Source of the DNA: Rhizobium sp. ASV8
GTDB lineage: Bacteria > Pseudomonadota > Alphaproteobacteria > Rhizobiales > Rhizobiaceae
Assembly: GCF_016429255.1 (NCBI RefSeq)
Contig: NZ_JAELUG010000081.1
Span: 1-33,397 of the forward strand
DNA: 33,397 bases
Direction: 5' to 3'
Below the pieces are notes generated by a model that saw nothing but the letters and a program-made list of their open reading frames with translations, had not been told where the DNA came from and made no database searches. Of the stretch, positions 15,300-23,526 are shown one piece after another (the stretch's first letter is position 1; every line of letters starts with the position of its first letter). A program made the position numbers and the translations under genes.

Positions 15300-15866
15300 C
15301 TATTTTATGAATGGGACGAGAGCCGGCGTGGAGGCCTTGTAGTCGGCATAGGCGCTGCCGAAGGTCTCGCTCATCCAGCTTTCCTCGATTTGGACGCGGC
15401 GCAGAACCGCATAGAGAATGGCGACGATGGCAAGCCCCGCGGCAATATCGCCACGCGCGATAGCCGAACCGATGACGGCGAGCGTCAGACCTGAATAGAT
15501 CGGGTGGCGTACCAGTGCGTAGGGACCGGAGCGGATCAGCGCATGGTCTTGCTTGACCGTGATGACACCACTCCAGTTTCGGCCAATGTGAAAGCGCGCC
15601 CATATCGCGAAGACGACGCCGATGAACGTCAGAGCCGCGCCGAAATAGTAAATGCTCAAGCCGTGCGGAATAATGAGAATGTTGAGGGGACCCAGCCAGG
15701 AACGGTGGGCAGCCAACAGAAAGGCGCCTAGCCAGATCGGCAGGGTATTGCCCAGTCGCGACAGGGGATTTTCCTGCCTCACGGTTTTCTTGACGCCAAA
15801 AGAGGCGAAGAGCCAGATCAGGATCAGAACGATCCAGCACGCGGGGATGAACTGATAGATGAGCAT
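15300..15866 (-). CDS. Isoprenylcysteine carboxyl methyltransferase-like membrane protein
   Basis: A 188-residue integral membrane protein with about five hydrophobic segments. The C-terminal half carries the ICMT/PEMT-type motif RSGPYALVRHPIYSGL (115-130 region), then LRRVQIEESWMSETFGSAYADYK, the ExxW... EE-L-x-xxF-G-x-x-Y-x-x-Y signature of S-adenosylmethionine-binding membrane methyltransferases. The bacterial members are mostly of unknown substrate, as bacteria lack prenylated CAAX proteins; lipid or isoprenoid methylation is possible. It starts 3 bp after the stop of the GST gene, so the two are very likely one transcript. Its stop lies 1 bp from the stop of the convergent polymerase gene. 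Confidence 0.8.
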   Translation of the reverse strand: MLIYQFIPACWIVLILIWLFASFGVKKTVRQENPLSRLGNTLPIWLGAFLLAAHRSWLGPLNILIIPHGLSIYYFGAALTFIGVVFAIWARFHIGRNWSGVITVKQDHALIRSGPYALVRHPIYSGLTLAVIGSAIARGDIAAGLAIVAILYAVLRRVQIEESWMSETFGSAYADYKASTPALVPFIK

Positions 15867-15869
15867 CGC

Positions 15870-16607
15870 TTACGCCATATCTCTATCCAATTCCGGGTAA
15901 TGCCGGAAGATGCCGTTTTCATTGAAAGGTATACGGCGGTCCGACTGCAGATAGCGAGCAATGTTGGGCCGTTTCATGACAGCCGCATGCAGCGCGCTCA
16001 GATGCGGATAGCGGCTTGAAAGATGCGCGGTCGCGCGCGGAAAGGCATATCGCAATCCCTCATAGATCTGGAAGAGCGACAGATCCACATAGGTCAATTC
16101 GCCACCGAAAATGTGAGCGGGGCCCTTTGGATTCTGATGGAGGACCCGTTCGAAATAACCGATGTATTTCGGAATGCGGTTTTCAATAAATTCAGCGGCA
16201 CGGGCCTTAGCCTCAACCTTCTGATCCTCATAGTACTTCGAGGTGGCAATAGGATGGTGGGTATCATGCACTTCAGCGACAAAATCGGTAATCGTCAGCT
16301 GGAGACCATTCAACACATGACGGTCACCCTCATTTTTGGGAGCAAGACCCAGCCTCGGCCCAAGATACATCAGTATGTTCGCCACATGGGGAATGATGAG
16401 ATCGCCATCCTTCAGGAACGGCGGCGCGAACGGGATATCGGCATGGGATCTGCTTCCCATGATCGCCATCATGGCCGGTATTCCATGTCCGTTACTGGAC
16501 GATCCACGGCAAACGTCAACGTAATCGGCGCCCGCCTCCTCCAGCGCCAACCGCACGAACTCGCCACGACCTTGTATGCTGTCCCAATAGTAAAGCTCAT
16601 AAGGCAT
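15870..16607 (-). CDS. Glutathione S-transferase family protein
   Basis: A 245-residue GST-like protein starting MPYELYYWDSIQGRGEFVRLALEEAGADY at the ATG at 16607, behind GGGAGAGA; a GTG 18 bp further upstream is less likely. The N-terminal thioredoxin-like domain has the Y-W-x-x-x-GR-GE pattern of sigma/mu-like GSTs and a PFLKDGDLIIPHVANILMYLG glutathione-site segment (normally Q-S/P-x-A-I). The C-terminal all-alpha domain runs through LTYVDLSLFQIYEGLRYAFP (normally A-D-x-x-x-F). Compared with typical GSTs it has an insert at about 40-60. It lies in an operon with the methyltransferase-like membrane protein. Detoxification of an electrophile is the default reading; the conjugated substrate is unknown. 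Confidence 0.82.
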   Translation of the reverse strand: MPYELYYWDSIQGRGEFVRLALEEAGADYVDVCRGSSSNGHGIPAMMAIMGSRSHADIPFAPPFLKDGDLIIPHVANILMYLGPRLGLAPKNEGDRHVLNGLQLTITDFVAEVHDTHHPIATSKYYEDQKVEAKARAAEFIENRIPKYIGYFERVLHQNPKGPAHIFGGELTYVDLSLFQIYEGLRYAFPRATAHLSSRYPHLSALHAAVMKRPNIARYLQSDRRIPFNENGIFRHYPELDRDMA

Positions 16608-16815
16608 TTTTCTCTCCCAAAGCACATCCTGCAGCCATTGCAGATCGATATGTCGATGTCGCCAAATGCGGGCTCGGGCTTTCGACGGTGGAATGCACTG
16701 CCCGCGCCTGTTGAGAGCCTATCATCGGCTTTGCCAAACGAAAGGGTCTATGCTGCTCAACGAGCCTCTCACCCGCTATTAGCGCGACCGAGGCCTTTCT
16801 TTTTCTGATCATCTC

Positions 16816-17130
16816 TCAGGAATGAGTGCCCTGTTCGTGGCGCTTGCGCGTCGCGGCAGCCTTCTTGGCTGACGCAGAACGCTCGGATGCCGGCCGGTTC
16901 GCAGAAGCACGGCCGCCGATCCTGCCACCTTTCTCCGATGAGAGGTGGTTTTCCGGGTGGCCGCGACCCGAACCCGATTTCTTGCCGCCGCCACTCTCCT
17001 TGTTGACCGTCGCCCACGCACGCCGCTCTGCTTCGTCATGGGAAACGCCACGGTTCTCATACCCTTCTTCGATATGCTCGGCTTTACGCTTCTGCTTGTC
17101 CGTGTAAGCGGATTTGTCTCCACGTGGCAT
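16816..17130 (-). CDS. Small basic KGG-like protein (often annotated plasmid stabilization)
   Basis: A 104-residue hydrophilic, strongly basic protein without membrane segments. The N-terminal part (SAYTDKQKRKAEHIEEGYENRGVSHDEAERRAWATVNKESGGG) is a helical domain I recognise from small alphaproteobacterial proteins often labelled plasmid stabilization protein, a label without good experimental basis. The second half (ENHLSSEKGGRIGGRASANRPASERSASAKKAAATRKR) has KGG/GRxG-type repeats rich in Lys, Arg, Ser and Ala, suited to binding nucleic acid or being disordered. GGGAGAAAGATC precedes the ATG at 17130. It is a single gene in a cluster of small stress-type genes. No mechanism can be assigned. 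Confidence 0.75.
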   Translation of the reverse strand: MPRGDKSAYTDKQKRKAEHIEEGYENRGVSHDEAERRAWATVNKESGGGKKSGSGRGHPENHLSSEKGGRIGGRASANRPASERSASAKKAAATRKRHEQGTHS

Positions 17131-17169
17131 GATCTTTCTCCCTGTTTCGGATGAAAGACCAACCCATCG

Positions 17170-17364
17170 TCACGGAAAAGGTTCCGATACCTGGCTGGGA
17201 GAGCCGCGATCGATGGCTCCGAACCAGGTGCGGCGGCCCGTGCGGGGCGTACCATGCCCTTCAGCGGAGGCTGGAAAAAACACCCCGACGGAACGGTCGA
17301 TGATCAGGATAAGGATCAATGCGGCCAAGAGGTAGAGCGCGGCAAGCGCGAGAAGGGATGTCAT
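17170..17364 (-). CDS. Hypothetical small membrane protein
   Basis: A possible 64-residue protein. The ATG at 17364 follows AGGTAGGGATGG, a reasonable ribosome binding site; the open frame extends 14 codons upstream. It would have one strong N-terminal membrane helix (MTSLLALAALYLLAALILILIIDRSVGVFF) and a polar tail with no known motif. It ends 39 bp before the KGG-like gene in the same direction. The clean helix and the position support it, but I do not recognise a family and the tail looks unconserved in character. It may be spurious. Confidence 0.42.
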   Translation of the reverse strand: MTSLLALAALYLLAALILILIIDRSVGVFFPASAEGHGTPRTGRRTWFGAIDRGSPSQVSEPFP

Positions 17365-17576
17365 CGTGCCATCCCTACCTGGCCCAGCCAGGTGCGACGA
17401 CGGCACATTGCAACGATCATCGACACAGTAACTTCCAGATCATCGATACAGCTATTGCGCATGGCAGGGCTCCCTAACCCGCTCCAGTAGCACCAATGTG
17501 TGACAATTATTCCGTGCCTTGAGGCCAAGCTACCGAAATTATTGCGAATATCTCGACATCAACTGTCAAGAAACGA

Positions 17577-17603
17577 GCGGCTCGACGCTCATCATCGAGC
17601 CGC
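17577..17603 (-). terminator. Probable intrinsic terminator of the DUF2934 gene
   Basis: GCGGCTCGA at 17577-17585 pairs with TCGAGCCGC at 17595-17603, a 9-bp stem with a 9-base loop, starting about 35 bp beyond the stop codon. On the minus strand it is followed by TCGTTTCTTGAC, a moderate U-tract. Confidence 0.65.
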
Positions 17604-17638
17604 CCTCGCCTCCGCCGCACTCAGGGGCGGCACTTGCA

Positions 17639-17911
17639 TCAGGCTTTGGCTTTAACAGCCTTCTTCGGGGTCCGCCTCGTGGTAGGCTTGTCCGCCGTCT
17701 CTTCGACGGCGGCAGCTACATCGACCGTCGGCTTGCGCTTTGCCTTGGATTTCGCGCCGAGCTTGCTTTCCTTGCCGACGCTCTTCTCAAATGCAATGCG
17801 CTCGCTGCTTGCCTGCTGCCAGTGCGTAACGTCACGACCGGAAGGATAGCCTTCCTCCTCCCATATGGCATATGCGCGTTTCTTGATCCATTCGTCCCGA
17901 GATTCCAACAT
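17639..17911 (-). CDS. DUF2934 domain protein with basic tail
   Basis: A 90-residue protein. I choose the ATG at 17911 (MLESRDEWIKKRAYAIWEEEGYPSGRDVTHWQQA), because a GGAG site precedes it and DUF2934 proteins normally begin this way; the ATG at 17941 has no site, and the open frame reaches much further upstream. Residues 3-35 are the full DUF2934 motif (RAYAIWEEEGYPSGRDVTHW). The tail from about 45 is rich in Lys, Ala, Thr and Pro (SKAKRKPTVDVAAAVEE, TTRRTPKKAVKAKA), like a histone-H1-type disordered arm. The function of the family is unknown, but it is common in rhizobia, often near stress genes. A terminator lies just downstream. Confidence 0.78.
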   Translation of the reverse strand: MLESRDEWIKKRAYAIWEEEGYPSGRDVTHWQQASSERIAFEKSVGKESKLGAKSKAKRKPTVDVAAAVEETADKPTTRRTPKKAVKAKA

Positions 17912-18260
17912 CTGCTGTTCTCCGTTCGCATCAATGAACATGGTTGGTGAACAATGCCCGTTCTTGAAACGCGGGCTTTCATACCTCCCCCGAGCAGCCA
18001 AGACCCCACGCTCAACTGCGAGCAACGGGGCGATTTCGCGAGTCTTGACCCTCGAACCGCAGTGGCGCTTCACACAAGGAACACAGGTATACCGTGGGGG
18101 ACGGTAGCGAAGCGGCCGAACGGTGTTACTATGATCGCGGCGATCATGCGGTTCAATTAAAAATATCTAATACGATCGGCTTTCGCACCGAAAACCTCCA
18201 TGCATCAAAGATTGCAAGGCGGCAGATTGCAGCTTTTGCTGCCGAAGATATACTCGCGGC
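17912..18260. other. Non-coding region between the DUF2934 and cardiolipin-synthase-like genes
   Basis: About 350 bp between divergent genes. It should hold both promoters, and becomes AT-rich at 18150-18175. The only structure I see is the palindrome at 18131-18147. Open frames crossing it lack ribosome binding sites and family motifs. Confidence 0.45.
18131..18147. promoter_or_regulatory. Perfect 17-bp palindrome, possible operator
   Basis: ATGATCGC and GCGATCAT around a single G, 114-130 bp before the cardiolipin-synthase-like start and next to an AT-rich patch. It could be a dimeric repressor site for either divergent gene. No regulator gene adjoins it, and the loop is too short for a good hairpin. 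Confidence 0.3.
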
Positions 18261-19724
18261 ATGATCGACCTTGTGGCTGCCCATTGGGGCCAAATTCTCG
18301 CTGTGCTCTCCATCGCCATGGGAGCGGTCGCGGCGATCCACGCAGCCATGACCAAAGAGGATGTTCGCGCAGCAATCGGCTGGGTCGGCGTCGTCATCCT
18401 ATCGCCTATCATCGGGGCGCTGCTCTATGCCGTCGCAGGCATAAACCGCATCCGCCGCGCCTCGCTCGGCTCGCAACGCGACGCGCTCTTTCGCGAAAAC
18501 GCAATCGGCAAGCTCGCCAGCTTCGATGCCGAGGACGATCAGGTACGGCGGCTTTTCGGTGACCGCTTCGGCTCGATGAAAACGCTTGGCGACCGCGTGG
18601 TCCGCTATACGATGAGCACTGGCAATACCATCGAAATGCTGACAAGCGGCGATGCCGCCTATGCCGCGATGAAAGCCGCGATTGACGGCGCCGAGCGCAG
18701 CATTCTTATGGAGACCTATATATTCGACCGCGACCCGATCGGCCTACGTATCGCCGATGCGCTGATCGAGGCCGTCAAACACGGCGTCAGCGTGCGCGTC
18801 CTTATCGATGCGGTCGGCGCTCGCTATTCAGTGCCGAGCATCATGGGCTATCTCAGCCAAGGCGGCGTCAATGTCGATGTCTTCAATGGCAATGTCATCA
18901 TCGGCCTCAGATTACCCTATGCGAACCTGCGCACTCACCGCAAGATTCTGAGCATCGACGGGCGGATTGCCTTCACAGGCGGCATGAACATACGTCAGGG
19001 CTTCACGCGCGAGTTCGCCCACGAACACAGCGCGCGCGACATGCATTTCTGCGTGACAGGTCCAGCTGTTGCGGACCTCTTCAATACAGCCGCCGAAGAC
19101 TGGCGCTTTACCACGGGCGAGGTTCTGGACAGCGACGAATGGCGGATTGCGGTGCCAGCCAACGAGCCCGGAGCACCGGTCCTGATGCGCGTCGTCGCCT
19201 CGGGGCCGGACCGCAGTCTCGAGACCAATCACAAGATGCTCATCGGCGCGCTATCGGTGGCGCACAAGACGATCCGCATCATGTCCCCCTATTTCCTGCC
19301 GGATCGGGAGTTGATCAGCGCATTGGTGACGGCGGCAAGACGCGGCGTCGAGGTCGACATCGTCGTACCGACGGCCAACAACCTCGTGCTCGTCGACCGC
19401 GCCATGACCGCACAGTTCGACCAGATGCTGAAGAACTATTGCCGCATCTGGCGCGCTGAAGGGCCGTTCAACCATTCGAAGCTGCTGGCGATCGACGGCA
19501 TCTGGGCCTATGTCGGTTCGTCCAATCTCGATCCGCGGTCCCTGCGGTTGAATTTCGAGGTGGATCTTGAGGTGCTCGATCGCGGCTTTGCCGGCACGAT
19601 CGATGCCCATATCGGCGCGATTCTGGAAACTGCGCATCCGGTCGATCTCGAGAAGCTGCGGGCGCGCCCGTTCATCGTCAGGCTGATCGAGAAGATCCTC
19701 TGGCTCGGTTCGCCCTACCTCTGA
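18261..19724 (+). CDS. Cardiolipin synthase-like phospholipase D protein
   Basis: A 487-residue membrane-bound PLD-superfamily enzyme. The N terminus has two membrane helices (about 10-30 and 40-60, PLDc_N type, with WVGVVILSPIIGALLYAVAGINRIRR). Two HxKxxxxD motifs follow: H226-K228-D233 in THRKILSIDG with GGMN, and H405-K407-D412 in NHSKLLAIDG with GSSNLDPRS. The length and layout match ClsA-type synthases, which join two phosphatidylglycerols into cardiolipin, or a related transphosphatidylase. The start codon has no strong ribosome binding site. An EEP-family gene follows 123 bp downstream in the same direction, as in the E. coli clsB region. Confidence 0.87.
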   Translation: MIDLVAAHWGQILAVLSIAMGAVAAIHAAMTKEDVRAAIGWVGVVILSPIIGALLYAVAGINRIRRASLGSQRDALFRENAIGKLASFDAEDDQVRRLFGDRFGSMKTLGDRVVRYTMSTGNTIEMLTSGDAAYAAMKAAIDGAERSILMETYIFDRDPIGLRIADALIEAVKHGVSVRVLIDAVGARYSVPSIMGYLSQGGVNVDVFNGNVIIGLRLPYANLRTHRKILSIDGRIAFTGGMNIRQGFTREFAHEHSARDMHFCVTGPAVADLFNTAAEDWRFTTGEVLDSDEWRIAVPANEPGAPVLMRVVASGPDRSLETNHKMLIGALSVAHKTIRIMSPYFLPDRELISALVTAARRGVEVDIVVPTANNLVLVDRAMTAQFDQMLKNYCRIWRAEGPFNHSKLLAIDGIWAYVGSSNLDPRSLRLNFEVDLEVLDRGFAGTIDAHIGAILETAHPVDLEKLRARPFIVRLIEKILWLGSPYL

Positions 19725-19847
19725 TGGGAGGCCGCAGAGACAAACCGTCCCTGTTGCAGCCTTTTCACATGACAAGATCAACCATCGGTTCCTATACTCT
19801 GCCTGATGTACCCGACATGGTCTGATCAAGGAACGGTCGACGGATAA

Positions 19848-20687
19848 ATGAGAAAAAAGAAAGAAAGCCTCCGTGCGAGCATTCTGGAAAGCCTGAAGAA
19901 CCGAAGCAAATCGCGCCCCAGGCCAACGGACAAGCCCGATCGTCCGGAAGGCACGCTGATCGCCTCATACAATGTCCACAAATGCGTAGGGGCCGACCGC
20001 CGCTTCGACCCGGAGAGAACCAGCCGGGTCATTCATGAAATAGACGCCGACGTCATCGGCCTGCAGGAGGCTGACAGCCGCTTCGGGGAGCGTACCGGTC
20101 TGCTCGACCTGCGCCGCCTCGAACGCGAAACCGGGCTCATTCCGGTACCGATCGCCGGCACCCGCAAGGCGCATGGCTGGCACGGCAATGTCGTTCTCTT
20201 CAAACAGGGCACAGTGCGCGACGTGCACCAGATCAAGCTGCCAGGGCTAGAGCCGCGCGGCGCGTTGATTGCAGAGATCGAGCTCGCGCGGGGCGGCAGC
20301 ATCAGGATCATCGCCGCTCATCTCGGCCTGCTGCATCGCTCGCGCGCCCAGCAGACGCGGCTGATCGTCGATCTCATGAACAATGGCGGCGAAATGCCGA
20401 CCATTCTGCTCGGCGACCTCAACGAATGGCGGCTGGGCGATCGCTCGTCGCTCAATACCTTCCAGAACGCTTTCGGGCCGCTGCCTCCGGCCGTACCGAG
20501 CTTTCCGTCGACGCTACCGCTTCTGGCGCTCGATCGTATCATGGCGAACCGGCGAGGCATGATTTCTGCTGTCGAAGTCCATGACTCGCCATTGGCCAGA
20601 GTCGCCTCCGATCATTTGCCCATCAAGGCCGTCGTCAGCCTCGGATCACACGGGGCGGAGGCCGAAGCGCAGTCGCAAACGGCCTGA
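19848..20687 (+). CDS. Endonuclease/exonuclease/phosphatase (EEP) family protein
   Basis: A 279-residue EEP-fold hydrolase with a basic, probably disordered N terminus (MRKKKESLRASILESLKNRSKSRPRP). The full active-site set is visible: N42 in SYNVHKCVG, E74 in GLQEAD, H158 in AAHLGL, D190 and N192 in LLGDLNEW, and D255-H256 in SDHLPI. The family covers DNA repair nucleases, sphingomyelinases and inositol phosphatases; the short wording here resembles the YbhP/Mg-dependent group paired with cardiolipin synthases. No signal peptide or membrane segment is seen, so a cytoplasmic phosphodiesterase is likely. It lies behind the PLD-type gene, so a role in phospholipid turnover is reasonable inference. 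Confidence 0.87.
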   Translation: MRKKKESLRASILESLKNRSKSRPRPTDKPDRPEGTLIASYNVHKCVGADRRFDPERTSRVIHEIDADVIGLQEADSRFGERTGLLDLRRLERETGLIPVPIAGTRKAHGWHGNVVLFKQGTVRDVHQIKLPGLEPRGALIAEIELARGGSIRIIAAHLGLLHRSRAQQTRLIVDLMNNGGEMPTILLGDLNEWRLGDRSSLNTFQNAFGPLPPAVPSFPSTLPLLALDRIMANRRGMISAVEVHDSPLARVASDHLPIKAVVSLGSHGAEAEAQSQTA

Positions 20688-20719
20688 GCTTAAGGCTCGT
20701 CTGTGGGTTCAGCATGGCT

Positions 20720-20748
20720 GTCACGGCCTCTTAAAGAAAGGCCGTGAC
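20720..20748. terminator. Hairpin between convergent genes
   Basis: GTCACGGCCT at 20720-20729 pairs perfectly with AGGCCGTGAC at 20739-20748 around a 9-base loop. It lies between the EEP stop and the stop of the convergent SDR gene, so it may serve both, but neither side has a real U-tract. Confidence 0.55.
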
Positions 20749-20765
20749 GAGAGCGGAGCCAGGTA

Positions 20766-21521
20766 TCAGGCGGGGTTGATCGCCGCGAAGACGTCGTCGT
20801 AGCGCCCTTCCCGTTCGGCTGAACGGCGTGCGCGATCGCGCTCGACCAGCACCTCGCCCCGCGGATGTCTTCCCGTCTCCAACAACTGCATGACCTCCGC
20901 CACATAGGCGTCGACCGGTATGGCGCGCGGATCGGTGACTTGATGACTGCCCGTAAGCTCGGTCTGCACGTAAGGCGGCGAAAGCTCAAGCACTTCGACC
21001 GGAATGTTGCGAAGCTGATGTCGCAACGATTGCAGCCAGGAATGCAGGAAAGCCTTGCTGGCGCAATAAGTCGGGAAATCTGCGCGCGGAATGAACGCGA
21101 GGTTTGAGCTGGTCGCCATGATCGCAGCCGCCTTCTGGGTCTTGAGCAGTGGCAGGAAAGCAGCCGTTGCGCGCAATATGCCCAAGATGTTCGTCTCGAT
21201 GATCGCTTGGGCATCGGAAACATCCCAACCTTCCGCGGTCATATCCTCCGATCGGGAAATGCCTGCGTTGGCGATGAGCATGTTGAGTTCGGGAAAGCAT
21301 GCCCGCACGTCGTTTGCCAGCTTGGATATCGAGCTCGGGTCATCCAGATCGAGCGGCAATCCCACCAGTCCGGGGCGGTCTGCAGCGATTTCTTCAAGCA
21401 GGGATAGGCGCCGTCCGGTAATGATGACGCGATTGCCGCGGTCATGGAACGCTTCGGCGAGCGCGCGACCGATTCCGCTGGTGCCGCCGGTGATGAGGAT
21501 GGTGTTGCCAGTCATTCGCAT
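20766..21521 (-). CDS. Short-chain dehydrogenase/reductase, DltE-like
   Basis: A 251-residue SDR. The start ATG at 21521 (MRMTGNTILITGGTSGIG) is 8 bp after GGAG. TGGTSGIG is at about 11-18, the NAG motif is IANAGISR, and the catalytic residues are S (MATSSNLAF), Y and K (FPTYCASKAFLHSW). The second strand ends in TGRRLSLLEE, suiting NADP. The wording ADFPTYCASKAFLHSWLQSLRHQL and VEVLELSPPYVQTELTG is typical of the DltE branch of oxidoreductases, whose substrates are mostly unknown. There is no dlt operon here. It is followed by a strong hairpin and converges on the EEP gene. Confidence 0.87.
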   Translation of the reverse strand: MRMTGNTILITGGTSGIGRALAEAFHDRGNRVIITGRRLSLLEEIAADRPGLVGLPLDLDDPSSISKLANDVRACFPELNMLIANAGISRSEDMTAEGWDVSDAQAIIETNILGILRATAAFLPLLKTQKAAAIMATSSNLAFIPRADFPTYCASKAFLHSWLQSLRHQLRNIPVEVLELSPPYVQTELTGSHQVTDPRAIPVDAYVAEVMQLLETGRHPRGEVLVERDRARRSAEREGRYDDVFAAINPA

Positions 21522-22129
21522 AGTTTTGCTCCATCGTTTCGTTTGGCCATGGGCCGACGATTTGACCGCTTGCGAATTCCTTTTCAGGGATGTCCGCGGA
21601 ACGGCCGTTTAGAGCGCGCACCTGTTCGATTGCCTGTCCTTTGCTTGAACCAACGCGGTTGAAGCGAAACAACACGGCTGTACAGGTGGCGCCAGCGCCA
21701 GATGGGGAAACGTCGTCTTCCTGTGCCACTCGATTGCAGCTCGGCCATCGCGACAAGGCAATGCACCAAGGACCCGGTCGTTAGGTTCGAGCGAACAGCT
21801 TTGCCTGACGGCATACCAACACGCGGTAACGCTGTTTGAGCCAACAACGGGCCAAGGATCGGAGGTGGAGAAAACGAAGTCATACCATAAACGCCTCTTC
21901 CATCGAGACCTCCCTGCTGGGACCTTCTCGACAAAGGCGCGTTGGATGACGGTAACGCCTACGACAGTGCTACACGAGCAACTGTGTTTTGGCCTCTAGC
22001 GCGATAGCCTGCATGCTGTCAAGCGAAGGCTTCCCCGCATGCGGAGAAGCTTCAGAACCCGGAAATGGTAGCCACGGCCCGTGAAAGGCAAGTCTCCGGC
22101 CGGTTTGCATCAAAGCCAGATATGGCGAA
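21522..22129. other. Gene-free 608-bp region
   Basis: No convincing gene on either strand; the open frames here (for example 21584-21934 minus and 21590-21784 plus) show no recognisable domain and no ribosome binding site, and some only overlap neighbouring genes. It could hold a decayed gene, but I cannot identify one. The one structure is the imperfect palindrome at 22029-22050. Confidence 0.5.
22029..22050 (-). terminator. Imperfect palindrome downstream of the MFS gene
   Basis: GCTTCcCCGCA and TGCGGaGAAGC form a 22-bp palindrome with one mismatched pair, about 80 bp beyond the MFS stop. It may stabilise or end that transcript. No U-tract follows and there is almost no loop. Confidence 0.3.
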
Positions 22130-23317
22130 TTATGTGAGAACCGCATGCGGGGGAATGGCACCACTGCGCCTTTCGCCGAGGGCAGAGAAGATTGCAACCA
22201 CGCAGGCCAGAACAAGCGCGAAAGCGCCCAGCACCGGCAAACTGCGATAGCCATACCCTCCCTCAAGCAAAGCAGCGCCCACGACCGCCGCAATGGCGAT
22301 CCCAATATTGAACCCCGATGGAATGAGCGAGGAAGCCAAGCTGGGTGCATCGGCGGTCCACATCAGAATGCGAGCTTGAATCGGGGTGCCGATAGCGAAA
22401 TTGAGAGCACCCCAAACAAAAATCGTCACGGTCATCGCCACGGGATAGGGGCTAACCATATAGAGAACGGCGAGCGTTACGGCCTGAATGGCAAGCAATG
22501 CGATCAACGAAGGCATGAGCTTCCAATCCGACAACCGCCCCCCGATAAAAACGCCGAGTGTTGCCCCAACGCCATTGAGGAGGAGTACCCAAGGAATGAC
22601 CATGGCATCAAGACCCGTCACCTCCCGCAAAAGCGGTGTTATATAGGTGAAAGGCACCATCTGCCCGATCATCAGGGCAAGCATCATGATGAGCGACGTC
22701 CAGACTTGCTGACGTCCAAGGACGCGCACTTCCTTGCCCAGATGGCCGGGCTGCTGGGGCTCGCTTTTGGTCTGCGGGATCAACACCCATATCGCGATCA
22801 GTGCGAGGACACCGACTATGGTCATCGCCCAGAATGTGGTCCGCCATCCCCAAAGGCCGCCAATAGCGGCACCTGCGGGCACGCCGATGATGTTCGAAAC
22901 CGTCAGGCCGGCAAGAATGACGGAAACGGCGCGACCACGAAACTCCTGTGGGACGAGACCGACCGCAACCACCATGGCGATGCCGAAATAGGCGCCATGG
23001 GCGACGGCGGTCGCTACCCGGAAGGCGAGCATTGTGGCAAAGCTTGGCGCGAGCGCACATGCGACTTGCCCCAAGCAGAAAGCGATTGTGAGGGCGAGAA
23101 GAATGGTGCGGCGCGAGACCCGCCGCGTGGCCATTGTCAGGAATGGCCCGCCGATAGCGATACCCAGCGCATAGCCGGAGACCAGATATCCGGCAAAGGG
23201 AATGGAGACCCCCAAGCCCTGAGCCACATCCGGGAGAATACCTGCAATGACAAATTCAGTGGTGCCAAACGCAAAGGCGGCTAGAAACAAAGCAAATAGG
23301 GGTAAGGGCACGTCCAT
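22130..23317 (-). CDS. MFS transporter, DHA1 (AraJ/YdhP-like) drug or sugar exporter
   Basis: A 395-residue permease with about 12 hydrophobic segments and the signature of the DHA1 group: the N-terminal FAFGTTEFVIAGILPDVAQGLGVSI with the invariant GTTEF pattern, loop 2-3 motif A as ATRRVSRRTILL, and the motif C-like SNIIGVPAGAAIGGLWGWRTTFW. Members export sugars, chloramphenicol or other small molecules by proton antiport. The ATG at 23317 abuts GGGAG with little spacing, so translation may be weak. The gene lies 209 bp downstream of the FadR-type regulator gene in the same direction, but the gap makes cotranscription uncertain. The substrate is unknown. Confidence 0.87.
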   Translation of the reverse strand: MDVPLPLFALFLAAFAFGTTEFVIAGILPDVAQGLGVSIPFAGYLVSGYALGIAIGGPFLTMATRRVSRRTILLALTIAFCLGQVACALAPSFATMLAFRVATAVAHGAYFGIAMVVAVGLVPQEFRGRAVSVILAGLTVSNIIGVPAGAAIGGLWGWRTTFWAMTIVGVLALIAIWVLIPQTKSEPQQPGHLGKEVRVLGRQQVWTSLIMMLALMIGQMVPFTYITPLLREVTGLDAMVIPWVLLLNGVGATLGVFIGGRLSDWKLMPSLIALLAIQAVTLAVLYMVSPYPVAMTVTIFVWGALNFAIGTPIQARILMWTADAPSLASSLIPSGFNIGIAIAAVVGAALLEGGYGYRSLPVLGAFALVLACVVAIFSALGERRSGAIPPHAVLT

Positions 23318-23526
23318 CTCCCATATAAAGGCATAAGGATTTCTTTATATCATAGCCGCACGAACTTCAAGCGCGGGTTGCGGGAAAGTGGGCGGTGCGG
23401 AGCGATCCGCGCAAACTATTTGGAGCCGTTGCAAAGGAGAGTGGCCGCAAGGCAGCCGAGGTCGACTGTATGGACCGCGCAATGCCGAAGGCCTTCACGG
23501 AGATTGTGAGACGCCTGCCCTGTTGG

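Noticed and set aside
16809..17255. A 148-codon minus-strand open frame over the KGG-like gene
   Set aside because: Frame-shifted shadow; the KGG-like frame has the better ribosome binding site and a recognisable family pattern.
22145..23284. A 379-codon plus-strand open frame
   Set aside because: It is antisense to the MFS transporter; the polar, charge-rich translation mirrors hydrophobic codons.
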